The notes: generated by a model from the sequence alone, not told the origin. 64,000 nucleotides of DNA from Clarireedia homoeocarpa (GCA_001465935.1 LNKV01000009.1:620001-684000); one strand, 5' to 3'. Shown: positions 1-12,244, numbered from the stretch's first letter. Program-made: numbers and translations.

Positions 1-1290
1 CAGATCTCAGCGTTGTATAACCAGTAAATCTTTTTGAAGCACTAGAAGGCTATGCCACCCTTGTGTCTCTTCTAACTATGCGTGGGAATATTGTGACTGA
101 CAACGGATACTTTGGCAGATCGATCCTCCTCGCCCTTGGGGTCATGAGAGCCCACTCTGCATCATCTGCTTCGTCCCGGTCAACAGAGAAATGTGTCTAA
201 TACCTCGAATCTGTAGGATTGCAGCAATTGAGCTTCCTACTCCGGAATGAGGGGCCAAGATTCTACCGAGGATTCAATTCAACGCCCCTACAAGAGAACC
301 AGCCTTAGATCTTTATCGAAAATTATGTCACCTTTTTCTCCAAATATGTCCAGCATCAACATGAGTGCCGCAAGCTACTGCTTTCCGAAGCATAGCAAAT
401 CATCCTCCAGTGCTCGAGGAGCGGTTGAAATCCTTTACTGTCGCCTTAGTCGCTATCAATAACGGAGATTTGTGATGTGAGGGTCTTTAAGAAGGCAAGA
501 CCTTAACAAGCTACCCTGTCGAGCTCGTATATCAAATGCTAGTTGAGGCGTGGTCGCGACCGCTAACATACCGCAACCCCAATGGGCGAGCCATTGATGC
601 AATAAAATACTATAAACGGATAACTGTTGGCTGATCCTACCGAGGAACTGCTTGCTTCTATATGCATACTACCGCTGTATTCTGCCCAGCCCCGAATATT
701 CCATCATGCACGCCTGTCACCGGCAGTCTGGCTCGAAGGCGGCTATGGAATGCTTAATCGATTTCCTGGGCCAAGGGTCTAGGGAATCCAGGATATCCTC
801 CCAAGGTCACAATGACAGACGCCACAACATCAACAACCACTGGCCTTCAGGAGTTCCAGATAAATAAGCGACGCTGAACAAAGTTTCTTACTACGGGGGC
901 GGACAAGGTCGATGGAAGATGTTTGTAAGCCTGGCCACAGCAATTTTAACAAAACAACGGACTTGTGCCTGATTCAGGATCAACGCCGCTTCCAAATGAT
1001 AGTGAACCAGAATCTATTGCTGGGCAACGCGCCTCTGAAGCATTTATACCACTGACCTCTCACCCACTTGACAACATTCGAACCACATCATTGGGAACAC
1101 AGCATCTCTAAGCACAAAGAGAATCACCGCTTCTGAATTTCTTCGAGTAGATCAATCTCCAGTTAACAAGGCCCGCTGATCCACGCATCAACCCATCAGC
1201 ACCAAAGCACCACGATAGCAGCAGAGCATAAGACTGTAAGCCAGCAGTAATCTGAGGGATACCAGAAGCTTACGTATTCTCCAGACAGTA
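1..1290. other. Gene-free stretch at the left edge
   Basis: I see no supported gene here. Open frames are short (the longest about 71 codons at 247-462 and 652-867), lack family motifs and are interrupted in all frames. Nothing repetitive was recognised. It probably contains the promoter of the small gene at 1291. Confidence 0.5.
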
Positions 1291-1467
1291 ATGGAACAAC
1301 CAATGACGGTCTCATACCCCCCATCGACAAACGAATGGTGGATTTGCTGTCGATGCAAGCGCGAAGTTAATCCAGAAATCTGGGGTTGGTATTGCCCCGA
1401 TTGTTCTCATCAATGTTGTGATGATTGCAGTCCAGCTCAGCGACAGCTGTCCACCCAGAAGCAATAA
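1291..1467 (+). CDS. Small zinc-ribbon-like protein, 58 aa (family member 1)
   Basis: A single-exon ORF of 58 codons starting at the first ATG after an in-frame stop at 1237. The protein has a Trp-Trp followed by CCxC (residues 19-22), then a block reading CPDCSHQCCDDC (35-46). This gives a CxxC pair, a second CxxC, a His and two further Cys, which is the layout of a compact zinc-binding ribbon. The same pattern recurs in the small genes at 7643 and 8972; with the 7643 protein it shares the block C-P-[DE]-C-S-H-Q. I know similar short cysteine-rich hypothetical proteins from fungal genomes, but no function. There is no signal peptide or membrane segment, so it is likely intracellular. Larger ORFs on both strands here are shadows. 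An unseen upstream exon or expression failure cannot be excluded. Confidence 0.6.
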   Translation: MEQPMTVSYPPSTNEWWICCRCKREVNPEIWGWYCPDCSHQCCDDCSPAQRQLSTQKQ

Positions 1468-2921
1468 GAGAACCAAGGTCAACAACTTGCTGGTTGCACA
1501 CAACCAGCACATAGTACGACTGAGCGTTTGCAGTGGCGCGATGAAAGGCAAGCTGCAGGTGATACTTCGAAGAGATCTCGCTGGTCGAGAAAGTAGTGTA
1601 CGATACAAGCATTTTGCGGAGTTTAATAGACTTGGGTTTTTCGGGAGTTGTTTCATGCAATCGTATGTTCGCCGAGTCATAGCCATCCTCAAGACGACTC
1701 GCCATGGCCGTGACTTTTTCGCACGGCCGGGTCTTGGTTGTTAATGGTTGGACGAGGCGACAAGCTTTTTTTTCCCTTGGCGCAATTTGGGATTGCTTTG
1801 CATCGCATCATATCATAGAGATATTATAGAGAAGAGTCACCGTTCATCTGTTTGGATTGTTTTCTTGTAGCTGTTGATGTTGTCGGGTTCATATCCTCAA
1901 AATATAGAGTGTCAATGGGTAAACAGTCGAGAAATTTGGTTCTTATGTCAGAACACCACTGATATGTGTAGGAGGAAACTCAAATGGTCTAATGTGAACA
2001 ACAGAAAGCTACTTTAGTGGATAGGAAACTGCGCAGGGCATCATGGTCTCAGCCTATGTTTATTGGCCCATTCGGGAGCAGGCAAAGTTGAACCCTCCTC
2101 GGTCTTATGGGAGTGGTGTGTCGGATGCAGAATAGTGCAGTGTGACCGTCTCACTTGAGAATGATGTTGCCGTTTAAGTTGTTGGTCTGCGAAGCTAAAC
2201 AGATGGAGTCCTCTCGCATACATGATCACGGTCGTGCCCAAGAAGTAGGTGGTAAAACTACATGAACGATGTGTTCTCAAGTGACATCGTGCGGGTAGGA
2301 TATATGTGGCAGATTAAGTCAATCCGAATTAGTCCGTGGCTAAGAAGGGTGGACCAGCCGTTAACAACATGAGGTGAGGCAGTATTGAGTCAGCTTGTGT
2401 TGATTCGCCACAAAGCCGTGAATAACTGCCATATCGAGTAACTAGTCACTGATGTACTGATGGCTCATGTGATTAGTTGTGACTGCACTGTCCAGTGCCA
2501 CTGGGTGTGCATCAGATGCCCCTTGAAGAGAAATTTGGAGAGACAAGCAGCCGCACATGAAATTATCGAGGTTGTAATGCCGTCAAACTTTATGGATGTG
2601 TGGTGTGCGGATCTAGTTATCCGGCTCCGCGTCAGTGTATATAGGATTGGATGTTATGTCAGTAGCCCAATAAGCATTGGGCCTTGTGACCATTCTGGTT
2701 AACAAAAATAAACTTGCAAGTGCGTCCATCTTCTCACAATATATTATACATTATATGTCAACACCACTAAATCTGATTGTTGTAATCCTATCCGCTGCAA
2801 TACCGTTGGGGTGCAACATGTAGACTATGTCATACTAAGATCATGTTATACGAGTGCCTTTAGCAGCTGCCAGTGATGCTTTCAATGGCCTGACGTTGAA
2901 TCCTTGTTCCACTGATGCACA
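1468..2921. other. Intergenic, no gene seen
   Basis: About 1.45 kb between the small zinc-ribbon gene and the 3' end of pfa5. Short open frames (2041-2280 minus, 2460-2702 plus) show no motif or splice context. No repeat or structured element was recognised. Confidence 0.5.
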
Positions 2922-4718
2922 TCATTGGGTATGCAAATTGTGCTTCCGCAGATCTCGCATTTCTGTTTCGTCTTTCTTTCTTGTATTATCGCCATCACGA
3001 CGGCGGAAGTGGCGCCATTTCCGCTCTTCACGTTGTTTCTCATCGGTTGAAAAGCGTCGCCTGCGCGAGCCTTTGCTTCGAGCATGCAACTCATCTGAAG
3101 AAATGAAAGAAACGGACGCTCGGATCTGATCAACACAAGGGCCAACCTGGAAATAGCTTTCCGTGTTTTCGTGGTTGCAGCATGGGCTTCTTTTTAGTGG
3201 CAAGAACCAGTCGATTACTCTGTCTCCCATGACCGATTTCCAATTGAGCAAAGCCGATCCCAAGTCCCAAGGATTGTCCCCTGGATGGACCGTCTCAAGA
3301 ATCGCAAAAGTTCGGACAGCTTGCTGATCGCGAGCCGAATGGCGTGCCGGAGCCGGCGATATTGACGATGCTGCATTTCCACGAACAGCTGTTGCACCTG
3401 CCATATTTCTTGCAACATCGACCGGTACTGGCTCCGAGAGATGTTCATGCCTGATAGTTTTGACCGCGGGCATATTGTTCGGAGCATTTCCCGAATATGG
3501 AGGCATACTTAGAGGATATGTGATCTCAGGATATGTCTTAGTCGAAGCTGCGGTTATACTTATTTCGGCCAGTCTCTGGAGGGAAGGCTTAAGAATAGCC
3601 AATACATGAATTTTCCCGTGGCGATTGATGTCTTCAACTTGTGTGAGATTATATATAGCCAATCTCACCGATGTTGACGCCATGGTTCCCGTAAATAAGC
3701 CAAAGAAAGCAGCTCTGGAGCTATAGTCAGTGGCAGCTCGCAAGTACTAGGATATGGTTGGTTTCTTACAATGAGAGAATTGCTATGAACTGGGAGTTCA
3801 CACTTTCGCCCTAGCAAAAAGATGTCAATCAAAAAACTCACTGGTATACATATTGGCTCAAGAACGGAGATAGGTAGTGTGACATCCGTGAACACTTGAG
3901 ACGGAGTGCCAGGCACAAGTGAAAGGCGTTGACCATACCTTTGTGACGAGTTGTTGATGGACGTAAAATGCCATCACCACAAGTAAATGCAAGCAATAAA
4001 GAGCTGTATACCCAACAAATTGGAGGAAAAACTTAAAATTAGTCTCGCCCACGGGCCCTCCAACCCTGATAAGATTCTTATTAGTTGGGGCACGATTGAC
4101 CAAGTTGAGCAGCCAACATACCATGGGCAGTAATGATCCATTTTATAGATGCATCTCCCGACAACGCTGCAATGATGCTGGCGATCTAATTTCCAGATGC
4201 AGCATTCGGAACACCATCTGGGTTTTCCATCTCTCTCTACAGTGAAAACATCCTTCGTATAAAATAACTCTAGTCCAGGAGAGTCAGGATGGTGCCGGGT
4301 TGCAACAGAGTCCCCAGAAGTATATTCCTCCCCTGCAATATCATCATTCTTCCTTTGCGGCTTACGACTTCTGTCTATCGCTCCGGCTCCTAGGGGGGCG
4401 TAAGGAGGATCGATCGTTGTCATGTAAACGACCCGGAGGAAAGCTGATGCCATCAATAGAAATAGTACGAAATATATGACGAGAATGGGAATCGCGGCGC
4501 TCTTGTTGCTGTGCTTGACTAAAAGGTAGTTGACTAAGGGTTTCCATGTTAGTAGACTGGCTTCTCGAGTTCCTATATGTTCTCCGATCCATACCACAAA
4601 GCAGAGCGACTAAGACATAGGTCGCATATCCAACTACCGCTCCGAGAACCCACGGTATGACGCGCGCGGTCCATATATTTGCTGCGCGTTTATTGCGCTC
4701 GAAATCATCTTGGGCCAT
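2922..4718 (-). CDS. pfa5: Palmitoyltransferase Pfa5 (DHYC-type protein S-acyltransferase)
   Basis: Membrane enzyme that attaches palmitate to cysteines of target proteins. Exons on the minus strand are 4718-4595, 4533-4122, 4065-3939, 3810-3770 and 3720-2922. All junctions are GT-AG and in phase, giving 500 aa. Four hydrophobic segments are visible: about residues 18-40, 56-80, two after the catalytic domain around 195-250. The cysteine-rich domain ends in DHYC-PWVGG (D174-C177). DHYC instead of DHHC is, as I recall, also found in yeast Akr1, Akr2 and Pfa5. Two usual zinc-ligand cysteines are absent: HCSVVGRC has Val where HCxxC is expected, and PWVGGPVG has Pro where CVG is usual. The long hydrophilic C-terminal tail, with basic clusters, fits filamentous-fungal Pfa5. 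The third intron (3938-3811) is the least certain part of the model. Confidence 0.88.
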
Positions 4719-7642
4719 GTCGAATTGGCTGGCGCAGTTGCCACGAAGAAGGGAGAGCGAGCTGTCGATAACAATGCATTACATCGACAATCGCAAAAGG
4801 TATGACTCTATGAATATTGCCGTCAATTCCGAGGTTCTTGTTCCACAAGACAATTTCATTCTTGGCTCTCGACGGCTGATAAGATGGTAACGCTATGAAT
4901 AAAATACTGCGTGTTTGAAATAATCGCTTGCCTTTATTGGAAGAGAATGAGGTCGTCAGGTCACAGGTCCTTCAGTAGGGGATGGATGTATTAATAAGCA
5001 CAGACCAGACTGTAACAACCACGTCTCATGGCCGCTAGTGCTCGAATTACTTTTATGCTACAAGAAGAGCCTCATCTTCTAATACCAACAATCTTTGAGA
5101 GCCGCATTCTAGACGCAGCTATCTTCTCTTATGCGGATATCGGCTACATGTGTCGCCCACGTCTCTGGCAATCAACTGACATTGATGTGCCTCATAACAC
5201 CTACCCCGTCGCGACCTACAAGCAGAGAAGCATGTCATATATTCAAGATGCCCATCCATCCAATTACTTACTTTCCCATATGAGTCGTTGAGTTGTTGCA
5301 AGGAATTTATACCATTGACCGAATCTTCCGTTTGCGAAAATGCCCCCTCACGAGCGCACGGGATGGATCAAGTTCTAACATCTCAGCAGCACGTCTGTTG
5401 TTGGTTGGATCTAATGCATGAAAAACGATATCCCAGCTACGTGCCACCGTTCCGAGAGGTATCGGAATGTATGTTTTTATCTCCCGCATGTCTTTTCCAA
5501 CCTCCATCGCATATGATAAAAGCGGGAGCTTGTCAGGCTCTCCGTAGATATTCTATATCAAATATCGCCAGGGATGAGACCATGGGGACGGCAAGGGTGT
5601 CCTGCCATATCTTGCCGCCAAAGGAACAAGGAGAGTCAAGGCACCGTTTCTAAGCCGCAAAAAGAATACTTAAAGGAAGCCGATACGCATCAATCGCCAT
5701 ATTACAAAAGGCTTTTCTGACCTACCGCCGTTTCCAGTAGTGGCCGCGTCTTGATGCGGCTCGTGGCATGATCACACCATCAACATTCCGTGTGTGCACA
5801 TTCTTGTATGCGTGCCGCGTGATGACTCTAGAAGAGCAGCCTATCATTATTGCAATGTATAAATACAAACAACTCCCTCCTTCATTTCTCATGGTCTCGA
5901 GAGCTGTGAGGCTCGTGTACCACATTGTTTTGTGTTACATACCTATGCATAGCTCTCTTGTTTAAGAGGTACGTATAAGTCTATCAGCCTGTTCGCAATC
6001 TTTTCATGCTGTTTCTAACATTCTAGATGAACCGTTCGGGGTGCTTTAACGATTCCCTACCGCACTTGCTGGTTACATCAGACGATAATTCTTCGACTTC
6101 ACGATGAACTATATTGAACCTCTCCATTAATCGCATAACGCGGATATCATGTGTGGCATGCATCTCGATGGTGTTGTCATTGGCACTTATTGCATCTATC
6201 GAGTCAACCCACAAGGCTGCATTTCAGTCACGTGGAATAGTATTTCAGGAATCTGGCCATCAAATTTAAGTCATCCTGCTGGGTCTGGCTAGGTGGCGAC
6301 TCTTCTTACACCACTTTCTGGGAATTCTGAATATTGGAACCCGGCTGCATGTGAGACTCATATGAAGCCCTTCCAGACATTAGAAAAGCTCCGAGTACGA
6401 GATGAGTACCTTGTGAATCATCCGCTTCCCTGATATCGACCTCTAATGACTCGCTAACTAGATTGTAGCTTTGAGGCCCATCATGCATTGTCATTGTCTG
6501 ATTTTGAAGTCAGGATATTGTTCGGACATGTCAGAGTCACTAGAGCCTAACCATCACCTGGTGATTCGTTCATATCTCCGGACCTGTATTGGCTACGTTA
6601 CGATTCTTCAAATGAATCTTTTCTAATTCATATGTAACAGGGACAATATTTGCAAGCTTCTACCATAAGGCTCACGTCGCCAGTTTTATTTCTGCCTAAT
6701 CCTTTTTCGGCTTCTCGCGGCAACCCTACACATGATGAAACGCTAAACATTGCAACTCTTTTCGCACAAGTATCATGATGGGGCTTGTGGTTTATCCAAA
6801 AATTTCAAGTTCTTTGGGAACCTGGAAAGAAGACTGGGGGGGTGCTTCTATCGTATCATACAGGATCCACACGGAGCCTCATTATTGCCTGGCCCGGTAG
6901 TTTGGGTTTGGCTTCCTGAGCTAATGCAGGCACATTCTTGCAGCCTTGTAAAAGTTTGATGGCTGCATGCAAAATGACTGCGAAAAGACAAGTACTGGCA
7001 ATTTGTTATCGGAGTCCACCGATGCGTACAATTCTCACAGTCCTTGGCTGGTTATTAGCTATGGGGTGAAGCGTAGTTGCTGGGCTCTTAGGTAGCCGCC
7101 GTAATCTACGACTCACCGAAATACAACCCCAAGCTCCGGTGCCCTGAAGCCGTGCCCTCAAGCCCCCTTTGATCACCCCCTTTCATCGCAACAACCAAAG
7201 AGCACCTGTATTCAAGCTACCGAGGCGCTCTTTCATCGAGTGAGTGACTCTAGGACCCACAAGTATGCTGTCCTGAAGAATTGTTTGCACGATCTCAAAT
7301 TTGTTTGGCTAATTGCTATTCCGGTGAGCCTCATGGGACGCTATTACGGTAGGCCTCACCCAATGTTAAATCCCAGTTGCTAAGCCATCACACCGGTGAG
7401 TTACTCAGGAAAGGAATTGATGAAGTAGGCGATGTTTGGATAGGTCTTCTTACACGCATCTCTTCCTAGCACGATCAGGTACATAATCTACTAGATTCCT
7501 CTCACCTGTAGAGTTTATTTTACTTCGTGTTCTCTGCACAGTTGCCAGCTCTCTCTTGACGATCAAATTTCAAGCAATCTTCCCTCACAAGATCTCGCAC
7601 ATTCACCATTCTACTCCGATACCTCCTCAACCTTACCACAAA
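4719..7642. other. Gene-poor stretch, possible gene remnants
   Basis: Nearly 3 kb without a supported gene. On the minus strand, a frame from about 5570 to 5307 reads like protein (it contains LGTVARSWDIVFHALDPTNN) but has no clear start and is preceded by stops, so it may be the tail of a decayed gene. Minus-strand fragments at 6494-6306 and 6214-6023 are also open but short. I cannot assign any of them. Confidence 0.4.
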
Positions 7643-7837
7643 ATGCCATCAAAATCTGAGTATGTGTGGGTGTGGTCTTGTTGTTACTGTCGTGACACCA
7701 ATGGCCAATACAGGTCCTCCGGCATGACAACAAACATTGAGTTTTGTCCAGAATGTTCACACCAAAGGTGTTCATCCTGTTACGTCGAACAAGTGAAGAT
7801 CAGACGCACTCGTTATGTACACATCACCCATTCTTGA
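7643..7837 (+). CDS. Small zinc-ribbon-like protein, 64 aa (family member 2)
   Basis: The frame is open from 7556, but the ATG at 7643 in the context ACAAAATGCC is the better start: it removes a 29-residue leader that looks like untranslated sequence. The protein carries VWSCCYC (CCxC) near residues 10-15 and then CPECSHQRCSSC near 34-45. The second block is almost identical to CPDCSHQCCDDC of the gene at 1291. The tail is basic (KIRRTR). The conserved Cys/His spacing suggests one zinc ion held by two CxxC knuckles. Function unknown. The third member of the family lies 1.1 kb downstream on the same strand. Confidence 0.62.
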   Translation: MPSKSEYVWVWSCCYCRDTNGQYRSSGMTTNIEFCPECSHQRCSSCYVEQVKIRRTRYVHITHS

Positions 7838-8442
7838 GGGCTTGCTTGTAGCTTGTGCTAACGCATCGTTCAGTAAACAAAGCAATCTCGAGTTCAACGG
7901 TTTACACCACCAGTTTGTCACACGATTACATTCACTGTAGTTCTAAGCGGCTGTACGACCATGAGTACCGAAACTTGCAGCTTTGAGAAGGATCGCGGCG
8001 GATTTTTGCATGATTCCTGCGACTAGTACTCGCGCGCTCTGTTTCCCGTCTTAGCATTTTTGCATCTGCGTTTGCCACTGGGTACTTTGGGTTGCATGGG
8101 ATAGGCTTGGTTATTAGATTTCATTAGATTTCATTATCGTAGGATCCATGTCATATAGAAAGGTTCTTTTTTGAAGTAGCTCTAGGCCATAGACAAATGA
8201 AGGGGAAAATAGACAATCTTTGCTTACTGCACTTTGTTCCTCCAGCAATCAATATTGCCTGGTAGTTCCAATCCTCAAAATGCCAATCAAGCGACATTCT
8301 TAAAACACGAGCGATTAGAGTGTTCCATCAGCCTAGTTCGAGATTGAGATTGAGTCTAATATGAACACCCTTGTTTCCTCCTATTTCAATGGTTACTAAG
8401 TTTGTCTCAGCTTGCAGTGTTGCTGAATTTCGGTCAATTTTG
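7838..8442. other. Intergenic, no gene seen
   Basis: About 600 bp between two small zinc-ribbon genes. AT-rich in places, with no recognisable repeat or RNA gene. Confidence 0.5.
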
Positions 8443-8748
8443 CTATACTTGACTCGATCCACGAGCAGCATCATCGCCTGCTATTTTATTCCTATCAGGA
8501 TTGCTGCTTATCACCAAAGCGTCGTTACCATCTGATCTCTCCCGTGCCTTCAGGATAGTTATGCTTGTATCAATCCATTTCTGACTACTAGGCAGCGTGC
8601 CGATGAGAAAACTGGGGATTCCCTCATCATAGCCACCCTGCCCCGCCCCGGAAGGCGGAATAGAGTCTGTGGACGTATAATCCCAAATATCACCAAGGAG
8701 GTCAAGCAAATTCCGCCTGGAATCTTCACCGGTCGGTCTCAAATTCAC
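8443..8748 (-). CDS. Doubtful small hypothetical protein, 101 aa
   Basis: A single open frame with an ATG, divergent from the zinc-ribbon gene at 8972. The product is hydrophilic, with no signal peptide, membrane segment or known motif. Its only support is length and a reasonably protein-like composition. It may be a chance ORF in the promoter region of the neighbour. Confidence 0.2.
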   Translation of the reverse strand: MNLRPTGEDSRRNLLDLLGDIWDYTSTDSIPPSGAGQGGYDEGIPSFLIGTLPSSQKWIDTSITILKARERSDGNDALVISSNPDRNKIAGDDAARGSSQV

Positions 8749-8971
8749 ACCGAGGGCTCACAGCGCCCTCAATCTGTCCGCCCCAAAGGGCGTGGGCACA
8801 ATCATTGTAGGGCGAATTTAGGGAGTTTGAGATCTTTGGAGATTAAAAGGGATAAAATGAAGACTGCTTCCCACGTTCATATTAAAAATTCATCGCATCA
8901 AATACCTCCAAGTCTCTCTATCGCAGCAAACACCTCTATTTCAATCACCGCTACCAGCTCCAATATTTACC

Positions 8972-9250
8972 ATGGCCGGATCATCTTCAAGTTCAGGAGC
9001 CAGTCGTAGCTCTAGTCACGGCCACTCCCACCACAAACGTTCGGGTCATAGCAAACGCAGCGAGAAAGACGGCACGGGAAGCTCGAATACGCAATACAGG
9101 TCTCATCAAGTCTGGTACTGCTGCGCTTGCGGAGATGGGCCGATGTCAGTCGCTAACAATTTGTCTTGCGCGAATTGTCACAATCATCAAAGATGTGGAT
9201 ATTGCACCACTGAGTGGGTGAAACGCGACGTTGGTACCTATAGTGAGTAA
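8972..9250 (+). CDS. Small Ser/His-rich zinc-ribbon-like protein, 92 aa (family member 3)
   Basis: Starts at an ATG in the context TTTACCATGGCC, a good fungal start context. The first 45 residues are a low-complexity Ser/Gly/His/Lys segment. The second half holds the family core: VWYCCACG (CCxC), about 18 residues of spacer, then CANCHNHQRCGYC. Compared with the members at 1291 and 7643 there is one extra residue before the His. The His-rich front end could add metal binding; that is inference. Upstream (8880-8970) is a CT/CA-rich leader typical of fungal 5' UTRs. Function unknown. Confidence 0.62.
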   Translation: MAGSSSSSGASRSSSHGHSHHKRSGHSKRSEKDGTGSSNTQYRSHQVWYCCACGDGPMSVANNLSCANCHNHQRCGYCTTEWVKRDVGTYSE

Positions 9251-12100
9251 CAGGCTTCCAAGCCATAAAACTTATCGAGATAAGCCGTAGGCTGACGAAC
9301 CTGAAGCAGGATACTGATTCCACTTATCGGCAATCTACTCGGGAGAAAGAATGACTGGGAGAGACAGGGGTAATTCGGACATGAAAGAGTGTAGTGCTCA
9401 TTTTCTCTGACCGGATCGGTTCATTTGCGAGGAAGGAAGAAGTATCGGTGATCGTTGCATAGCGCTGGGTGTTAGGTACTTCTGGGCATCATAGATTTAT
9501 TCATTCTTAAAAGGATCCGCTACAATTTCTGTATTCCAAGATTTCTTTAGGAGTCCGTCAATTTTCATCGAATTGTTCCCAGGGGCATTGTAGCGAATAT
9601 GCATGGTGTGATTCGATTCTTTTCTTGCTTTTCCTTGTCCTGCTGCAGTCATTTACATCTTGAAGACTTTCTACTCAGCTTTCTAGGTACTTGTTCTGTT
9701 TTCGGGATAGATTTGTCTGCCTTTCAAAAATCTTTCTTTGCCTTGCTCAGCCCCAGAGCTTAACAGAGCTGCTTGCTGAGCTTTAGCACACCGAGAGATG
9801 ATACTGCCTTGCTCACAACCTTACCATGAAATTCCCGAAAGCGAATTGTCGTATTAGTACACAGAAAAAATGTATTACTTAACAACGATGTTCAGCTCGA
9901 CCGCCAAGATCAGTCAGTCTCACCAGGGCTAAATTTTGCCCTAGGCAGCGCTCCAGGACATCCCGCAAGATTTCTCCCCCAATTACAGCTCCACAGCCGG
10001 CACATTTTACATCATCACCTTGTGCAAGTACCGCGTGAGACATGACTCCTTCGCAGGATGTTTAGCTTGGATACTACAGTCACTGTATGTACGGATGGCT
10101 CCGAATCCTCCAAGAGAAGCTCCCAAGACTAACCCCACTATTCTTAGGACCTGATGGGATGGCTTGGAAGCAATCTGGGAGAAACAACGCAGGCAAAATT
10201 CCCCTAAAACCAATATTAATTGAGAAGCACAGATCAAATTGCCTTCATGGGCTGCATTAGTACCATTGTAGTCACCGAAACGCTCGCCCTGCCAGCCCGC
10301 ATGCGTCAGGCTATGGGACCCCCGGGGGGGCGAACCACTGGTCTGTCCGCTTTATCTGCCATCGTCAATCATTACGGGTCCACGAGGAGTAAATTCTTCG
10401 TACCCGGTGAGGAAATGTGGTGGGAGGTACTTATGTGAATCGATCGTTGGTGGGGTACTGTAACCTTACATGTGTTTGTTGAGCCGCATCACGCAAGGGT
10501 CAACATTTACTCGGTGAACTAGTTTACATGGTTCAATCAAGTACGCTCTGCTTCTTGTGTATACTTGAATACTTAATTGCCATACCTACTTGAAAAAAAC
10601 AATACGCCTACGTCCCGAACATTTTTCCAGGAGCAATGATGTTTAAAATAGTCTCTTAATCGCCAGTAATGGTGATGTCTCCGAACGCTGCAATCCTCCT
10701 CTGTGCCCTTTTCTTCCATCCCGAAAAATATCTTTCCTACCCCCAGACAACTCGTATTTGATTGAATATGAACCAACCATCTACCGTACGCGGATACTAC
10801 CTCTCTTTGTCGTCGGTTTACAAATAACACGGGGTCGCCTGTGATGCGCGGCGGCAGACAATACCGAATCCTGTTTACTAACGCTCGTAGGAATCGTTCG
10901 TTAATCAATACTCCGAGTTTCGAAGGAGTAGCTAGGCCTTGAATCCTACGGTTCTTCAAAGTCCCATTCGACAATTGAGGCTCTCGATAACGGGAGGTTT
11001 TTCGCCCCTCGTTTCCTTTCCTCTAGCCGACCTATCCCCCTTTTCAGAAAGTTGGGGTCAGTGTGACTCTAGATATTTATACATCTCGCCTTATTCTTAA
11101 AGTGACGGATTTCACTATTCTTCGGACGACACAACTTCATTTGAGGAACGTCTAGTCAAACAACTTCCCCTGCCGCGTGTACGGCGTAAAACCCTGAAAA
11201 TAGTCTTCAATTCCTACGAGACCCGAAAACCCAGGTTCGGAGCTGGACACAGAAGGGCGCCCCCATATTCGAGGATCAGATATGCCAATGTAAGCTTCTT
11301 TTGTCTAGATTCCATGGGCGGAGATACTTCTGCGGCGCATATAGTTGTTGTACATTCGGATCGACAACCCATCGGACCGCTACCCAATAGCATCAGTCAA
11401 TTTACATCCTCATGTACCAGCCAACCCTGATGATATTCGCATCGACGGAGAGATCCTGCTTCCACAGCAATGATTACCTGAACTCAAGCCCAGACATGCT
11501 ACCAAATCCCAATTTGCCCCAAACTAATATCCGCCTGATACGCAGGCCGCGAATCGATAGCTTGATGCCTTCGTTAATAGTAACAAACTGCTATGCAGAG
11601 AATTTGATATGGAACGTTATAAGATCCTCACACGAGAGAGGCTCTGGGAGGAACTATCTACCTGCTACTGTTTATCCAAAGGGTGATTTGAATCCAACAA
11701 CGAAGGATCCATGTATTGGATGGATGACTGCATGACGAGGATCGATTTGATTTGAGGCACGACTCATACATCCCATTTTGAAGGTTGCGATGCTAGATAT
11801 GTCGGGATGATATTAATACTCCGAGTCTACCACGACACAGCCAATAGTTCTTGTGCTGTAGGATTGGCCGTATAATTGAAGACGACTTCTATTCTCTCAT
11901 GTGAATTGGCGACGCCCAGCAGGTTCAACTGATGGCTGATCGCCCCGTCACGTGCGCGAGGGGTTTTCCGGTAGGTTCTGTGTTCCGATGAGAGAAGATC
12001 TTGTTCCAGTTTCATCTCTTCCATTGTTGAGAGATGTCTTCGTGATGAAGTTCTGTGTGACTGGACAGGTCGGTCGGTAGGTACAACTGCGTTCTTAACA
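9251..12100. other. Gene-free stretch of 2.85 kb
   Basis: No supported gene. Open frames at 10007-10237 (minus), 10573-10974 (minus, 133 codons) and 11412-11735 (plus, 107 codons) have no motifs, no splice support and atypical composition. The 11.3-11.7 kb part reads protein-like in several frames and might be an old, unrecognisable gene remnant. Confidence 0.4.
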
Positions 12101-12244
12101 TCGACCCTTTCATATATGTCGACCCTTTCATATATGTCGACCCTTTCATATATGTCGACCCTTTCATATATGTCGACCCTTTCATATATGTCGACCCTTT
12201 CATATATGTCGACCCTTTCATATATGTCGACCCTTTCATATATA
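12101..12244. repeat. 18-bp minisatellite, 8 copies
   Basis: Unit TCGACCCTTTCATATATG repeated eight times head to tail; only the last copy differs, ending ATATA instead of ATATG. The 18-bp unit is a multiple of three, so it produces a spurious repetitive ORF on the minus strand. It lies about 640 bp upstream of the PKA start codon. Confidence 0.95.

Noticed and set aside
1312..1744. Three overlapping ORFs of 108-126 codons
   Set aside because: Mutually overlapping on both strands across the 58-codon zinc-ribbon gene; none has a motif.
12012..12239. 75-codon ORF made of MKGSTY repeats
   Set aside because: Translation of the 18-bp minisatellite.
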